A stretch of DNA of 64,000 nucleotides from Tenuifilum thalassicum (GTDB lineage Bacteria; Bacteroidota; Bacteroidia; Bacteroidales; Tenuifilaceae), in the NCBI RefSeq assembly GCF_013265555.1, contig NZ_CP041345.1, forward strand, positions 682,001 to 746,000. The letters are read 5' to 3'. A program made the position numbers and the translations under genes. Each line of letters opens with the position of its first letter. Position 1 is the stretch's first letter. The notes under the pieces were generated by a model, which was not told the origin of the DNA, did no database searches, and saw only the letters and a list, made by a program, of their open reading frames with translations. Of this stretch, positions 27,786-37,292 are shown piece by piece.

Positions 27786-29699
27786 TTATGCTACTAAATT
27801 CTCGTTACTGTCATCAGTTTTATCTACATTCTCATCAATGTCGGATATTTTGACTGGGGGCTCCTCGTCAATAATATCCTCTTCGATACGTAGGTTGTTA
27901 ATTATAAACTCCTGCCTATCGGGCGTGTTCTTACCCATATAGAACGAAAGTAGTTCCTGAATCTGGTCGTCTTTAGTTAATCGTACGGGATCAAGCCTGA
28001 TGTCGGGACCAATAAAGTTTTTAAACTCATCGGGTGATATCTCACCTAAACCTTTAAAGCGAGTGATTTCAGGGTTTGGCCCAAGTTCGGCAATTGCTTT
28101 TTCCTTTTCTTCGGGTGAGTAACAGTAGATTGTCTTCTTTTTGTTACGAACCCTAAAAAGTGGCGTTTGCAATATGAATAGATGACCTTGCCTTATTAGT
28201 TCGGGGAAGAACTGAAGGAAGAATGTAATTAGAAGAAGGCGGATGTGCATACCATCAACATCGGCATCGGTGGCAATTACAATTTTGTTGTAACGGAGGT
28301 TATCCATATCCTCCTCAATATCGAGTGCCGATTGCAGAAGGTTAAATTCCTCGTTCTCGTAAACAATTTTTTTGGTTAAACCATAGGTGTTTAAAGGCTT
28401 ACCTCTAAGAGAGAAAACTGCTTGGGTGTTCACATCACGCGATTTTGTAATAGAGCCACTCGCTGAGTCCCCCTCGGTTATAAAAAGCGTTGTTTCCTCT
28501 GCACGGGGATTTTTGCTATTATAATGAACCCTACAATCGCGCAGTTTACGATTATGCAAGCTTGCCTTTTTTGCCCGTTCACGAGCTAACTTCTTTATCC
28601 CCGAAATGGCCTTTCGTTCCTTCTCCGACTCAAGGATTTTTTGGAGAAGAGTTTGAGCAACTTCGCCATGTTTATGTAAGTAATTATCGAGTTTCTCCTT
28701 AATAAAGTCAATCACAAACTGTCTTACCGACGGACCATTAGGGCCCATATCCTTACTTCCAAGTTTGGTTTTGGTTTGCGATTCAAATACAGGGTCTTCA
28801 ACCTTGATGCTTATGGCTGCAATGATTGAGGTTCTGATATCGGAAGGGTCAAAATCTTTTTTGTAGAACTCCCTGATAGTCTTAACATACGCCTCGCGGA
28901 ATGCAGAAAGGTGTGTTCCCCCTTGGGTGGTATGCTGTCCGTTAACAAAAGTATAGTAATCCTCTCCGTAACCTGTACCATGAGTAATGGCAACCTCAAT
29001 ATCTTCGCCTTTAAGGTGTATTATGGGATAGAGAGGTTCCGATGAGATATTCTCATTTAACAGGTCAAGCAGACCATTTTTTGAAATAAACTCTTTTTCG
29101 TTAAAGGTGATTAGAAGGTTGGTGTTCAGGTAGGTATAGTTACGAATCATGGTTTCGATGTACTCCTCCTGGAATACATAGTTCCCGAATACCGTTTCAT
29201 CGGGTGTGAACTGCACGAAAGTTCCATTAGGTTCTCCATTAGCAGGATACTCCTTATCGCTAACAAGAATCCCAGCAGAAAACTCTGCTTCCCTGGTAAC
29301 ACCCTCACGGATACTTTTAATTATAAATTGTTTGGAAAGGGCATTAACTGCTTTGATACCAACCCCATTTAACCCAACAGATTTCTTGAAAACCTTTGAG
29401 TCGTACTTGGCACCCGTGTTCATTTTAGAGGCTACATCGATAAGTTTACCCTGGGGGATACCTCTACCGTAGTCACGTATGGAAACGGTTTTATCATTTA
29501 AAGTGATATCAATACGCTTCCCGTTACCCATCATAAACTCATCTATCGAGTTGTCAACCACCTCCTTGAGCAGAATGTAAATACCATCATCGGGTTGCGA
29601 ACCATCGCCTAACTTACCAATGTACATTCCAGGGCGTTTGCGAATATGCTCCTGCCATTCTAAGGTTTTAATGCTATCTTCGGAATATCCAACACTCAT
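27786..29699 (-). CDS. parE: DNA topoisomerase IV subunit B
   Basis: ATPase subunit of topoisomerase IV. The 637 residues carry the GHKL ATP site ([39 protein letters not shown]), a transducer domain, and the TOPRIM motifs [13 protein letters not shown] and [16 protein letters not shown]. The ATG at 29699 ([13 protein letters not shown]) is chosen because GGAGAT lies 8 bases before it and a TAnnTTTG promoter lies 22 bases upstream; a TTG 24 bases upstream at 29723 would fall on the transcript start. It precedes parC. Confidence 0.93.
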   Translation of the reverse strand: MSVGYSEDSIKTLEWQEHIRKRPGMYIGKLGDGSQPDDGIYILLKEVVDNSIDEFMMGNGKRIDITLNDKTVSIRDYGRGIPQGKLIDVASKMNTGAKYDSKVFKKSVGLNGVGIKAVNALSKQFIIKSIREGVTREAEFSAGILVSDKEYPANGEPNGTFVQFTPDETVFGNYVFQEEYIETMIRNYTYLNTNLLITFNEKEFISKNGLLDLLNENISSEPLYPIIHLKGEDIEVAITHGTGYGEDYYTFVNGQHTTQGGTHLSAFREAYVKTIREFYKKDFDPSDIRTSIIAAISIKVEDPVFESQTKTKLGSKDMGPNGPSVRQFVIDFIKEKLDNYLHKHGEVAQTLLQKILESEKERKAISGIKKLARERAKKASLHNRKLRDCRVHYNSKNPRAEETTLFITEGDSASGSITKSRDVNTQAVFSLRGKPLNTYGLTKKIVYENEEFNLLQSALDIEEDMDNLRYNKIVIATDADVDGMHIRLLLITFFLQFFPELIRQGHLFILQTPLFRVRNKKKTIYCYSPEEKEKAIAELGPNPEITRFKGLGEISPDEFKNFIGPDIRLDPVRLTKDDQIQELLSFYMGKNTPDRQEFIINNLRIEEDIIDEEPPVKISDIDENVDKTDDSNENLVA

Positions 29700-30060
29700 G
29701 ACAATATCTCCAATTTGCTGCAAAAATAACCAAATTGAATTGGCTCAAGGAATGAATGCAGAAATAAATATCAACAGCTACGCGATATTTTTTAACCGTT
29801 TGATTTTCAACATGGCAAAGAAATAAGGTTAATCATGTTGTGACATTGTGATTAAATGTGATGTTTCAACGTTTGAAACTAAAGTAAAAGCGTTTTTTGT
29901 CATAAGAATTCAGAACTATTTATAAGTTTGTCCTAAAATAAGTTTTTAGATTTCATAGATTGAGTGCCATTGAAAAACTATTCTTTTGACAATGTTTTAG
30001 GCCGTTTAATCTTCCATCAACCATTATAGGGTTTTACTATTTTTACAGCAAAAAAAAGAA
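29700..30060. other. 361-base divergent intergenic region
   Basis: Holds the parE promoter near 29,720-29,750 and, on the other strand, an AT-rich lead-in to the metal-receptor gene with a near-match -7 element (TATTTTTA, about 30038-30045). I see no RNA gene or repeat. Confidence 0.5.
29721..29728 (-). promoter_or_regulatory. -7 promoter element of parE-parC
   Basis: Minus-strand TATTTTTG, exact TAnnTTTG match, with a -33 TTG candidate at 29746-29748 (17 bases away), 22 bases before the ATG at 29699. Confidence 0.6.
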
Positions 30061-30858
30061 ATGTCAGTAAAAGAACAAAAGCGAGTGATTGATGATCTTG
30101 GTAGGGAGATAATTTTTTCATTTCCACCTCAAAGAATCGTTTCATTAGTGCCTTCAATAACCGAACTTCTTTTTGATTTGGGGTTAGACGATAAAATTGT
30201 TGGTGTTACAAGTTATTGCATTCACCCTAAACAGGCTAAATCAAAAGTAATTGTAGGAGGAACTAAAAATGTAGATGCCAGTTTGATTCGAAGGCTGAAG
30301 CCCGATTTGATATTGGCAGAAAAGTCGGAGAATCAAAAAGAGAATGTGTTAGATGTTGCTGCTGAATGCTCCGTATACACTTTTGATATCAGTGGTTTTG
30401 ATGATGCCATTAAGATGATTCAAACTGTAGGTTTATTAACTAGTACAACCGAGCAGGCTAATGAAATATCTAAAAAGGTTACCTCTCAGTTTAGGAACTT
30501 GGGCACAGCGAGGACTTCAAAAACAGTATTTTACCCAGTTTGGAAAAATCCGTACATTACTATCAATGCAAGCACCTTTATTTCATCTATGTTAAAATTT
30601 TGTGGGCTTAAAAATATTTTTGATGGATATGACAAGTCCTATCCCGTTGTTGATTTAAGCGAGGTTATTAATCATAATCCCGATATTATTTTACTCCCGT
30701 CAGAACCCTACGAGTTCTCACAAGACGATATGGCTGAACTAAAATCCTTATTCCCAAACTCTAAACTTTTCTTGGTTGATGGAGAAATGTTTGCCTGGTA
30801 TGGTTCAAGAATGTTAAAAGCCGCTGATTATTTTAGTGAACTTATCAAAATGTTTTAA
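30061..30858 (+). CDS. Helical-backbone metal receptor-like protein without signal peptide
   Basis: A 265-residue protein with the fold of class III ABC substrate-binding proteins (BtuF/FhuD type): VIDDLGREIIFSFPPQRIVS, then LVPSITELLFDLGLDDKIVG, a domain bridge helix, and LKPDLILAEKSEN. These usually bind corrinoids, siderophores or heme in the periplasm. This copy starts at an ATG with no signal peptide, and the frame upstream closes at a TAA (30007-30009) with no other start. A cytoplasmic role, or export by another route, would be unusual. No ABC permease or ATPase is adjacent; a YiiX-like lipoprotein gene follows after one base. Confidence 0.7.
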   Translation: MSVKEQKRVIDDLGREIIFSFPPQRIVSLVPSITELLFDLGLDDKIVGVTSYCIHPKQAKSKVIVGGTKNVDASLIRRLKPDLILAEKSENQKENVLDVAAECSVYTFDISGFDDAIKMIQTVGLLTSTTEQANEISKKVTSQFRNLGTARTSKTVFYPVWKNPYITINASTFISSMLKFCGLKNIFDGYDKSYPVVDLSEVINHNPDIILLPSEPYEFSQDDMAELKSLFPNSKLFLVDGEMFAWYGSRMLKAADYFSELIKMF

Positions 30859-30859
30859 G

Positions 30860-31492
30860 ATGAGAAAGTTGAGCTTTACTTTATTGCTGTTGATTACTTT
30901 CATATCGTGTACTCGCGAGTTTGAGTTTAAATCGGGCGATTTACTTTTTCAAGATATTGATTGTGGACCGTTATGCGATGCTATTGAAAATGTTACATCA
31001 GGATACGAGGGTAGAAAAATTTCTCATGTAGGAATTGTAAATGTTACTGATAGTGGGACCTATGTAATTGAGGCATACGGGACGGTTCGTTTGACAGAAT
31101 TGAAAGAGTTCATGCAAAGAAGTATAGATAGAGCAGGAAATCCCAAAATCATTGTGGGACGGTTGCAGCCAAGGTATACGAAATACCTTGCAGAATCAGT
31201 TAATCGCGCCATCAAGCTGGTGGGATGTCCATATGATGACGATTTTCTTTTGAACAATGGGAAGTATTATTGTTCAGAACTTGTGTATGAGACATATCTT
31301 GATGATGAAGGTAATCATTTGTTTAACCTGCGTCCGATGACTTGGAAGAACCCTCTCACAGGAGAATATGACTCAACTTGGGTGGAATATTTTAGCGATA
31401 AAAACCAACCTATACCAGAAGGGAAGCCTGGATGCAATCCGGCAGATTACTCACGCAGCCCAAAACTATCAATAGTAAAAGTGTTTTATTAG
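30860..31492 (+). CDS. YiiX-like permuted papain-fold lipoprotein
   Basis: A 210-residue lipoprotein; start at the ATG at 30860 (MRKLSFTLLLLITFISC), lipobox Cys17, one base past the previous stop. A YiiX/DUF830 type NlpC/P60-related hydrolase is suggested by FKSGDLLFQDIDCGPLCDAI near the mature N-terminus, a histidine in KISHVGIVNV, and KYYCSELVYETYL, with the catalytic Cys in a permuted order. Such enzymes act on amide bonds in peptidoglycan or lipid-linked substrates. Probably co-transcribed with the metal-receptor-like gene. Confidence 0.75.
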   Translation: MRKLSFTLLLLITFISCTREFEFKSGDLLFQDIDCGPLCDAIENVTSGYEGRKISHVGIVNVTDSGTYVIEAYGTVRLTELKEFMQRSIDRAGNPKIIVGRLQPRYTKYLAESVNRAIKLVGCPYDDDFLLNNGKYYCSELVYETYLDDEGNHLFNLRPMTWKNPLTGEYDSTWVEYFSDKNQPIPEGKPGCNPADYSRSPKLSIVKVFY

Positions 31493-31722
31493 TGCTCTTT
31501 TTTGATTTGTTTAAGATTTTGTGGGATGTTATTGAATGCTATAGGTTAATAAGATGAGGAAAGGTATTTAACAAGAATAATAATTCAACTCCAAGCGCAA
31601 TTGCTTAGCTTAACCATTTATTTTTATAAGTTATTGAATCGAAAATATACGAATCGAAAAGTCCTGATTTTTTCCCTTTCATGCTTAATGTTGGAAGTGC
31701 ATGTTTTGTTTGTGCAAACTTA

Positions 31723-32307
31723 CTAGTTCGCTTTTAGGAATTCCTCGGTGCTCATAATTTTGGCGTAGCTTTTTAGTGTGGAAAGGGTTGATAGGTGAAC
31801 CATTTTTGCTTGAATTATTTCATTTTCCCATTTTAAGTCTTTTGTGGCACAAGCATCGTGAATTAGAGTTACCTTAAAGCCGTAGTCGGCTCCAGCGCGT
31901 ACAGCTGCTTCAACACACATATGTGTTTGCATTCCGCAAATTACAAGGTTAGAAACCTGCTGCCCTCTAAGATATTCTAGTAAACCCGTTCCTTTGAATG
32001 CGTTAACATTTGTTTTGATAAACACGGCTTCCCCTTCTGCTGGTTTTACCAGTTTGTGAAAATCCATACCGCTACTAGCCTTGTGTCCTATGTGAACCAC
32101 TAACATGTTGTTTTCTCGGAAATAGGATAGAAGTTTTGCTGCATTCTGGGCAGCGGGTTCCGGATTTACAAGTTCCGACAGCCCTCCAGGGAAGTAGAAT
32201 TCTTGAATATCAACAATAACTAATGCAACTCGGCTAGTGTCTGGAATCGCTTTTAATGTGATACTTAGTGCCATCACACATAGTAGCGAAAGAAGATGTT
32301 TACGCAT
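31723..32307 (-). CDS. Isochorismatase-family cysteine hydrolase, exported
   Basis: A 194-residue protein with a signal peptide (LLCVMALSITLKA). The catalytic triad of the family is visible: Asp in ALVIVDIQEFYFPGG, Lys in VFIKTNVNAFKGTG, and Cys in VICGMQTHMCVEAAVRAGAD. Relatives include nicotinamidases, isochorismatases and N-carbamoylsarcosine amidases. The substrate is not predictable. A periplasmic location is less usual for this family. It is isolated, with gaps on both sides. Confidence 0.85.
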   Translation of the reverse strand: MRKHLLSLLCVMALSITLKAIPDTSRVALVIVDIQEFYFPGGLSELVNPEPAAQNAAKLLSYFRENNMLVVHIGHKASSGMDFHKLVKPAEGEAVFIKTNVNAFKGTGLLEYLRGQQVSNLVICGMQTHMCVEAAVRAGADYGFKVTLIHDACATKDLKWENEIIQAKMVHLSTLSTLKSYAKIMSTEEFLKAN

Positions 32308-32346
32308 TGTAGTAAGATTTTTGTAAAGATAATGTTTTTGAATGAA

Positions 32347-32586
32347 CTAGTTGAGGTAGTAGAAACAGGCTCTGCTATTATTTAAACTTTGAGGTATTTG
32401 CTCTTCAAAAAGTTTCACATCGAGTTGGTCCACAAATAAATCGTAAAATGAAAGCATGCCATTGGGTGGCTTATTATCGTTATCCTCGTCAAAGAAAACC
32501 ACTAGATTGTAAAACCAAAAGGGGTCGGTGTTCATATGCATTCGACCCAAAAAATCAACTACCGTATTGTGTCTTCTTTTATACAT
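32347..32586 (-). CDS. Possible small protein (79 aa), unknown
   Basis: An uninterrupted frame of 79 codons, MYKRRHNTVVDFLGRMHMN..., with a reasonable composition and an acidic middle (FDEDNDNKPPNG). No promoter element or ribosome site that I can recognise, and no known domain. The overlapping plus-strand frame (32448-32672) is less protein-like. It could be a real small gene or a chance frame in AT-rich sequence. Confidence 0.35.
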   Translation of the reverse strand: MYKRRHNTVVDFLGRMHMNTDPFWFYNLVVFFDEDNDNKPPNGMLSFYDLFVDQLDVKLFEEQIPQSLNNSRACFYYLN

Positions 32587-32987
32587 GGGTAACTTATTAC
32601 TATAAGTTAATCCTCAAACTCATTTTCAAGTTAGCTATTTTAAATCTAAAAGTCAATACTATAAGAAATTAATAATATTGATGTAAATCAATATCTTATT
32701 GGGTGATTAAACAATACTAACGCTATTCGTTTGCTAAATGGTGTTGTTCCTGTCTAATAGTTTGGTTTTGGTAGAATGCATGTTCTAAACTGTATTATAA
32801 CGAAAAGATTCTTTAAGAGTATTACTATATTGCTGACAAAAAGAAAGTTGAAATGAAAAAGTATTATTAATTTCTGCTAGTCAAACTCAATGTTAACATA
32901 TCTTAAATTAAATGCATTCTTATACATAAATATTTTATTATGAATTTAAAAGGCGTAAATTTATTTAATAAATCAAACCAAAATAAA
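32587..32987. other. 401-base intergenic region
   Basis: AT-rich region before the repeat lipoprotein gene. I see no hairpin, exact promoter element or RNA gene. An in-frame ATG at 32940 is not the likely start of the downstream gene. Confidence 0.4.
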
Positions 32988-34676
32988 ATGGACCACAAAT
33001 CAAAAATTACACTTATAGTCATTGCCGGTTTCATGTCATTATTTGTGGCATGTGAACCCGACGATAATGGCAATGGTTCAGGGTCGAATATAATTTCAAC
33101 GGATATCATTCAGAATACCACGTGGGAGTCGGGTAAAACCTATGTTATAAGTGGAAGCGTTAGCGTTGAAGGTGCAATTCTTACTATTCAACCAGGTACT
33201 ACCATAAAATTTGAAGCTGGCGCAAGCCTGCACATTGGTTATAGTAGTAATGCTACACTAATTGCTAATGGTACTGCTGATAAGCCAATTGTATTTACGT
33301 CTAATGCTTCGAACCCCACGCTGGGTTCTTGGGAAGGGATAACCTTCTGGGAGTATAGTTTGAATTCGAGCATGCAATTTTGTACGATTGAATATGCTGG
33401 TAAATCGGGCGAAGGCGCAGTAAATCTTGAGGGGTGCGCGATTACTTTTTCTAACAACATTGTTAGGTTTACTAAGGATTATGGTTTAGCTCTCAGCTCC
33501 GAAGCAAGCTTTACAGAAATGAATAGTAACAGTTTTAGCGATTGTGGTAATCATCCCCTAAGATTGCCATGTGAGTATATGCACACTATTGGAACTGGTA
33601 ATGTTTTTACTTGCCCAGAGAATAAGGGAGTAAATGTATACGAAGGTACTGCAAAAGGAAATGTTACCTGGCGTAAACTCGATAAGCCCTACTTTGTTGA
33701 AGGTGACCTAAACTTTGAAGATGGAACATTAACCATTGAACCAGGAGCTATATTTAAGTTTGGAGCAGAAAGCGATTTTCATATTGGATACAATGAAAAC
33801 TCAACTTTACTTGCTAATGGCACTGCCGCTAACCCTATTGTTTTCACTAGTAGTGCTACAGTACCTGCTGCTGGTGCATGGAATGGCATTACCTTTTGGG
33901 AGAATAGCCTAAACTCAAGCATGAAGTATTGCACGATTGAGTATGCAGGGGAAACGGGTGATGGTGCCGTAAATCTTGAGGGGTGTGCAATTACTTTTTC
34001 TAACAATACCGTCAGGAATGCTAAAGATTACGGGTTAAAACTCAGCTCCGAATCCAGTTTTATAGAGATGAATGATAATCAGTTTGAGAATTGTGGTAAT
34101 CACCCCCTAAGGCTTTCCTGTGAATTTATACACACCATAGGAACCGGGAATGTTTTTAATTGTCCTGATGGTAAGGGGATTAATGTTTTTGGAGGAAGTT
34201 CAACTGGGAATATCACTTGGCGCAAGCATGACAAACCTTACTATGTTGACGATGATCTTAACTATGATAATGGGACGCTTACCATTGAGCCGGGTGCGAT
34301 TTTTAAATTTGGTGCAAATACCGGATTTCATGTTGGTTCCAATCAAAATTCAACCCTTATAGCCACTGGTACTCCGGATAATATCATTGAATTTACAACC
34401 AGTGCTTCATCGCCTGCAGCAGGGGCATGGGAGGGTATTTATCTTTGGGATAATAATTCTTCCAATACCAGTTTTGAATATTGTCGGTTCAGTTATGCTG
34501 GGGAAGGTTCTTCAAGCGATAGAGCATCAATATGGGCTACTCAAACATCATTTAGTGTAAATAACTGCGAGTTTGTCAATTCTGCTGGTTGGGGCATTTT
34601 CCTTGATAATGCAACTTTTAGTGGTTCTGGTAATACGTTTAGCAATTGTGCTTTGGGCAATGTGGGCAGCAACTAG
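32988..34676 (+). CDS. Repeat lipoprotein of parallel beta-helix type
   Basis: The 562-residue protein starts at the ATG at 32988 (MDHKSKITLIVIAGFMSLF), because this gives a lipobox VAC at Cys22 preceded by a hydrophobic stretch; an in-frame ATG 48 bases upstream would bury it. After an acidic/Gly-rich linker (EPDDNGNGSGSN) come three tandem units of 183 residues. Each begins with W..., then GTLTIEPGAIFKFGA, then NSTLLANGTAANPIVFTSSA, CTIEYAG, GAVNLEGCAITFSNN and CGNHPLRLSCEF. These short repeats of Asn and Gly with hydrophobic spacing are the pattern of right-handed parallel beta-helices (pectin-lyase-like). The third unit is shortened. No catalytic site is seen; surface adhesion or glycan binding is possible. 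Confidence 0.8.
   Translation: MDHKSKITLIVIAGFMSLFVACEPDDNGNGSGSNIISTDIIQNTTWESGKTYVISGSVSVEGAILTIQPGTTIKFEAGASLHIGYSSNATLIANGTADKPIVFTSNASNPTLGSWEGITFWEYSLNSSMQFCTIEYAGKSGEGAVNLEGCAITFSNNIVRFTKDYGLALSSEASFTEMNSNSFSDCGNHPLRLPCEYMHTIGTGNVFTCPENKGVNVYEGTAKGNVTWRKLDKPYFVEGDLNFEDGTLTIEPGAIFKFGAESDFHIGYNENSTLLANGTAANPIVFTSSATVPAAGAWNGITFWENSLNSSMKYCTIEYAGETGDGAVNLEGCAITFSNNTVRNAKDYGLKLSSESSFIEMNDNQFENCGNHPLRLSCEFIHTIGTGNVFNCPDGKGINVFGGSSTGNITWRKHDKPYYVDDDLNYDNGTLTIEPGAIFKFGANTGFHVGSNQNSTLIATGTPDNIIEFTTSASSPAAGAWEGIYLWDNNSSNTSFEYCRFSYAGEGSSSDRASIWATQTSFSVNNCEFVNSAGWGIFLDNATFSGSGNTFSNCALGNVGSN
33117..34676 (+). repeat. Three tandem in-frame repeats, period 549 bp
   Basis: Conserved landmarks recur at a spacing of exactly 549 bases: ACCATTGA-type (33183, 33732, 34281) and TAAATCTTGAGGGGTG (33421, 33970). 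Units start near 33117, 33663 and 34212; the last is truncated in its second half. Identity between units 1 and 2 is very high in the second half of the unit. Confidence 0.85.
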
Positions 34677-34701
34677 CTAGTGTATAATACAGTTTTAATC
34701 A

Positions 34702-34732
34702 ATAGCGCATTGTTTTGATAGCTTTGCGCTAT
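34702..34732 (+). terminator. Rho-independent terminator of the repeat lipoprotein
   Basis: Eight-base-pair stem ATAGCGCA (34702-34709) / TGCGCTAT (34725-34732), 15-base loop, followed by CATTTTATTATTTTTTC. Its position excludes a start for gldE at 34715, inside the hairpin. Confidence 0.6.
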
Positions 34733-34777
34733 CATTTTATTATTTTTTCTAACTTTACGAAGTTAACCAATTCGTAC

Positions 34778-36103
34778 TTGAGTTTGGAAAGTTTTAGTGA
34801 CTTATTTAATGAGATTACAAACGGTGTACTTTTTACACCTCCTACGTTTGGCTTTTATCTTGGTTTAATAGTTCTTTGCGGGCTGCTTATCCTATCAGCT
34901 CTATTTAGCGGTTCAGAGGTAGCCTACTTTTCTTTAACACCTGCCGAAATTAAGGAACTTGAAGACAAGTCGAAAAAGTCTAAAGTTTTAACAAACCTCT
35001 CAAACCCTGAGCAGCTTCTTGCAACACTCCTGGTTGCAAACAACCTTATCAATGTTGGTGTAGTAATTCTTTCTACCTTTTTAACTCTATCTGTTTTCGA
35101 TTTTAGTCAAGCTCCTGTTTTTGGTTTTGTATTCCAGACGGTGATAATCACTTTTATCTTGCTCCTTTTTGGCGAGATTCTTCCAAAACTTCTAGCATCA
35201 AATCGTGCCTTACGCTTTGCAGAGGTGGTTGCCCCTTTAATTAGCGCTATGATTATCTTGTTAAAGCCACTTTCTAAACTTCTAATTCATTCTTCTACTA
35301 TAATAAATAAAAGGGTGGCTACACCGCAAAAGATTTCAATGGATGAGCTAGGCGATGCCATAGAACTCACTGCCGAAGAGCTGGCCGAGGAGCGCCAAAT
35401 TCTTGAGGGTATTGTTTCATTCACTTCCACAATTGTGAGTGAAATAATGAAACCCCGAATCGATGTAGTGGCACTTGATCTTAATACCTCCTACGAAAAG
35501 TTGCGCGAGGTGGTTATTGAATCTGGATATAGCCGTATTCCAATCTATAATGAATCGTTCGACGATATCAAGGGAATACTTTATGTCAAAGATTTAATAC
35601 CTCACATTCAAAAGGACAACACTTTTCGTTGGCAAAATCTTATTAGACCACCATACTTTGTTCCCGAGAGCAAGAAAATTAATGATTTGCTAACCGAGTT
35701 TCAGCTTAAACATATCCACATGGCCATAGTAGTTGATGAGTATGGCGGGACTAGTGGAATTGTTACTCTGGAAGATATTCTGGAGGAGATTGTTGGAGAG
35801 ATTTCAGATGAATCAGACGATGACGAGCGTTTATATACTAAAATCGATGATAAAAACTACATATTTGAGGCTAAGGTAATGCTCAACGATTTTTGTAAAA
35901 TTGTAGGTTGCGACGATGATATTTTTGACGATGTCCGTGGCGATGCTGAAACAATTGCAGGGTTAATATTGGAGAAAACGGGGCAGATACCAAAGCAAAA
36001 TGAAAAGGTAGATTGTAAGCAGTTTACTTTTACTATTGATGCAGTAGATAACCGTAGAATAAAGAGAGTAAGAGTTAAAATAAACGAAGATGCCGAATCC
36101 TAA
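34778..36103 (+). CDS. gldE: GldE, CBS-domain gliding-associated membrane protein
   Basis: A membrane protein of the HlyC/CorC family: N-terminal DUF21 region with about four membrane helices ([20 protein letters not shown] to about residue 180), two CBS domains (about 215-330; [20 protein letters not shown] and [20 protein letters not shown]) and a C-terminal CorC/HlyC domain. GldE is required with GldD for gliding and T9SS function in Flavobacterium. The start is uncertain: a TTG at 34715 lies inside a terminator hairpin, so I use the TTG at 34778; TTG at 34784 is also possible. Overlaps gldD by 14 bases. Confidence 0.85.
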   Translation: MSLESFSDLFNEITNGVLFTPPTFGFYLGLIVLCGLLILSALFSGSEVAYFSLTPAEIKELEDKSKKSKVLTNLSNPEQLLATLLVANNLINVGVVILSTFLTLSVFDFSQAPVFGFVFQTVIITFILLLFGEILPKLLASNRALRFAEVVAPLISAMIILLKPLSKLLIHSSTIINKRVATPQKISMDELGDAIELTAEELAEERQILEGIVSFTSTIVSEIMKPRIDVVALDLNTSYEKLREVVIESGYSRIPIYNESFDDIKGILYVKDLIPHIQKDNTFRWQNLIRPPYFVPESKKINDLLTEFQLKHIHMAIVVDEYGGTSGIVTLEDILEEIVGEISDESDDDERLYTKIDDKNYIFEAKVMLNDFCKIVGCDDDIFDDVRGDAETIAGLILEKTGQIPKQNEKVDCKQFTFTIDAVDNRRIKRVRVKINEDAES

Positions 36104-36665
36104 GTCGTTACTAATATCCTCATTGCTAGTTTTTTTGCTTGTTTCATGTGCCGATGAGCCAGTTCCTAAACCACGTGGCTATTTTAGGTTGACGTTTCCC
36201 GAGAAACAGTATCGTTTACTTGATACAATTTACCCCTTTACATTTGAATATCCAGTTTATGGAACTATTGTTAAAGAGAGAAACAGAGATGGCGAGGGGG
36301 AATGGATAAGTGTTGCCTTCCCAAAATATAAAGCCAAGATTCATTTGAGTTATAAAGATATTAGCAACAACCTTAACCAGCTTACCGAGGATGCCCGAAC
36401 GCTTGCCTATAAGCATACCTATAAGGCAGATGCCATTGACGAAATGGTGTTTGATAACCCCGAAAAAAATGTTTACGGAATTCTTTACGATATTAGAGGA
36501 AACTCGGCCAGCTCCATTCAGTTCTATTTAACCGATTCTTCGAGACACTACATACGTGGTGCGCTCTACTTCAGATGTGAACCCAACAAGGATTCCCTTG
36601 CTCCTGCTGTTGATTTCTTTACTAAGGATGTTATCCATCTTATCGAAACTCTTAGGTGGAAGTAA
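36090..36665 (+). CDS. gldD: Gliding motility lipoprotein GldD
   Basis: A 191-residue lipoprotein with lipobox LLVSC (Cys20), then the GldD pattern PKPRGYFRLTFPEKQY and FTFEYPVYGTI, and a conserved GALYFRCEPNKDSLAPAVDF near the C-terminus. Required for gliding and T9SS in Flavobacterium; many non-gliding Bacteroidota also keep it. Overlaps gldE by 14 bases, an arrangement that suggests translational coupling, and is followed by a phosphopantetheinyl transferase gene after 6 bases. Confidence 0.92.
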   Translation: MPNPKSLLISSLLVFLLVSCADEPVPKPRGYFRLTFPEKQYRLLDTIYPFTFEYPVYGTIVKERNRDGEGEWISVAFPKYKAKIHLSYKDISNNLNQLTEDARTLAYKHTYKADAIDEMVFDNPEKNVYGILYDIRGNSASSIQFYLTDSSRHYIRGALYFRCEPNKDSLAPAVDFFTKDVIHLIETLRWK

Positions 36666-36671
36666 TTTTCA

Positions 36672-37292
36672 ATGCCAGTTATAAAAACCATACACGATGA
36701 TGATATAACCATTGCTTTATGGCTCATCAGCGAAGCTGAGAATGAGCTCTTGGAGCATGTTGGTCAGGTTGATGATTTACCCTCAAATAAAAACCGACGC
36801 ATTGAACGGATAGCAACTATGGCATTGCTTAAAACTCTAGGATTTAAGCAGTTTTATTCCTATGATAGTCTTGGAAGGCCGTATTTCACAGCTTCCCAGG
36901 TACGGATATCAATTAGCCATACCGATGGTGTTGTTGCCCTAGCTTTTTCTGAGTCTCAAGAGGTTGGGGTTGATATTGAGCAAACTACAAGGAATTATAG
37001 AAAGATTGCTGGAAAATATTTGTCTACAAATGAAGCAATTGGTTCCCACAACTTCTCCGATTTTCACTATGCATTAATTTGGAGCGCAAAAGAGACAATT
37101 TACAAGCTACCTTGGGGTAAAAGCCTAGTGTTTAACAGAGATATTGAAATTGATTTAAAAAATTTCAATAGTGATAGAGGTTGGTTAAAAGCTATGGTTT
37201 TTAACGATGGGGCTTGGGTTAATGTAAAACTATTTTATACCTTTATTGATAATTATTGCCTGACATGGACAGGCATGAACCGAATATTGTAA
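36672..37292 (+). CDS. 4'-phosphopantetheinyl transferase superfamily protein
   Basis: Transfers 4'-phosphopantetheine from CoA to the serine of carrier proteins. The 206 residues show the superfamily motifs RISISHTDGVVALAFS, VGVDIEQTT with the metal-binding Asp and Glu, and SAKETIYKL. Length is that of a compact Sfp-like enzyme. It lies between gldD and pcrB. Its stop codon (TAATG) overlaps the pcrB start codon, so translation is coupled. The carrier protein target is unknown; no acyl-carrier or polyketide gene is nearby. Confidence 0.9.
   Translation: MPVIKTIHDDDITIALWLISEAENELLEHVGQVDDLPSNKNRRIERIATMALLKTLGFKQFYSYDSLGRPYFTASQVRISISHTDGVVALAFSESQEVGVDIEQTTRNYRKIAGKYLSTNEAIGSHNFSDFHYALIWSAKETIYKLPWGKSLVFNRDIEIDLKNFNSDRGWLKAMVFNDGAWVNVKLFYTFIDNYCLTWTGMNRIL

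Noticed and set aside
29723-29723. TTG as start of parE
   Set aside because: It lies within the predicted -7 promoter element; the ATG at 29699 has GGAGAT upstream and the family's N-terminus.
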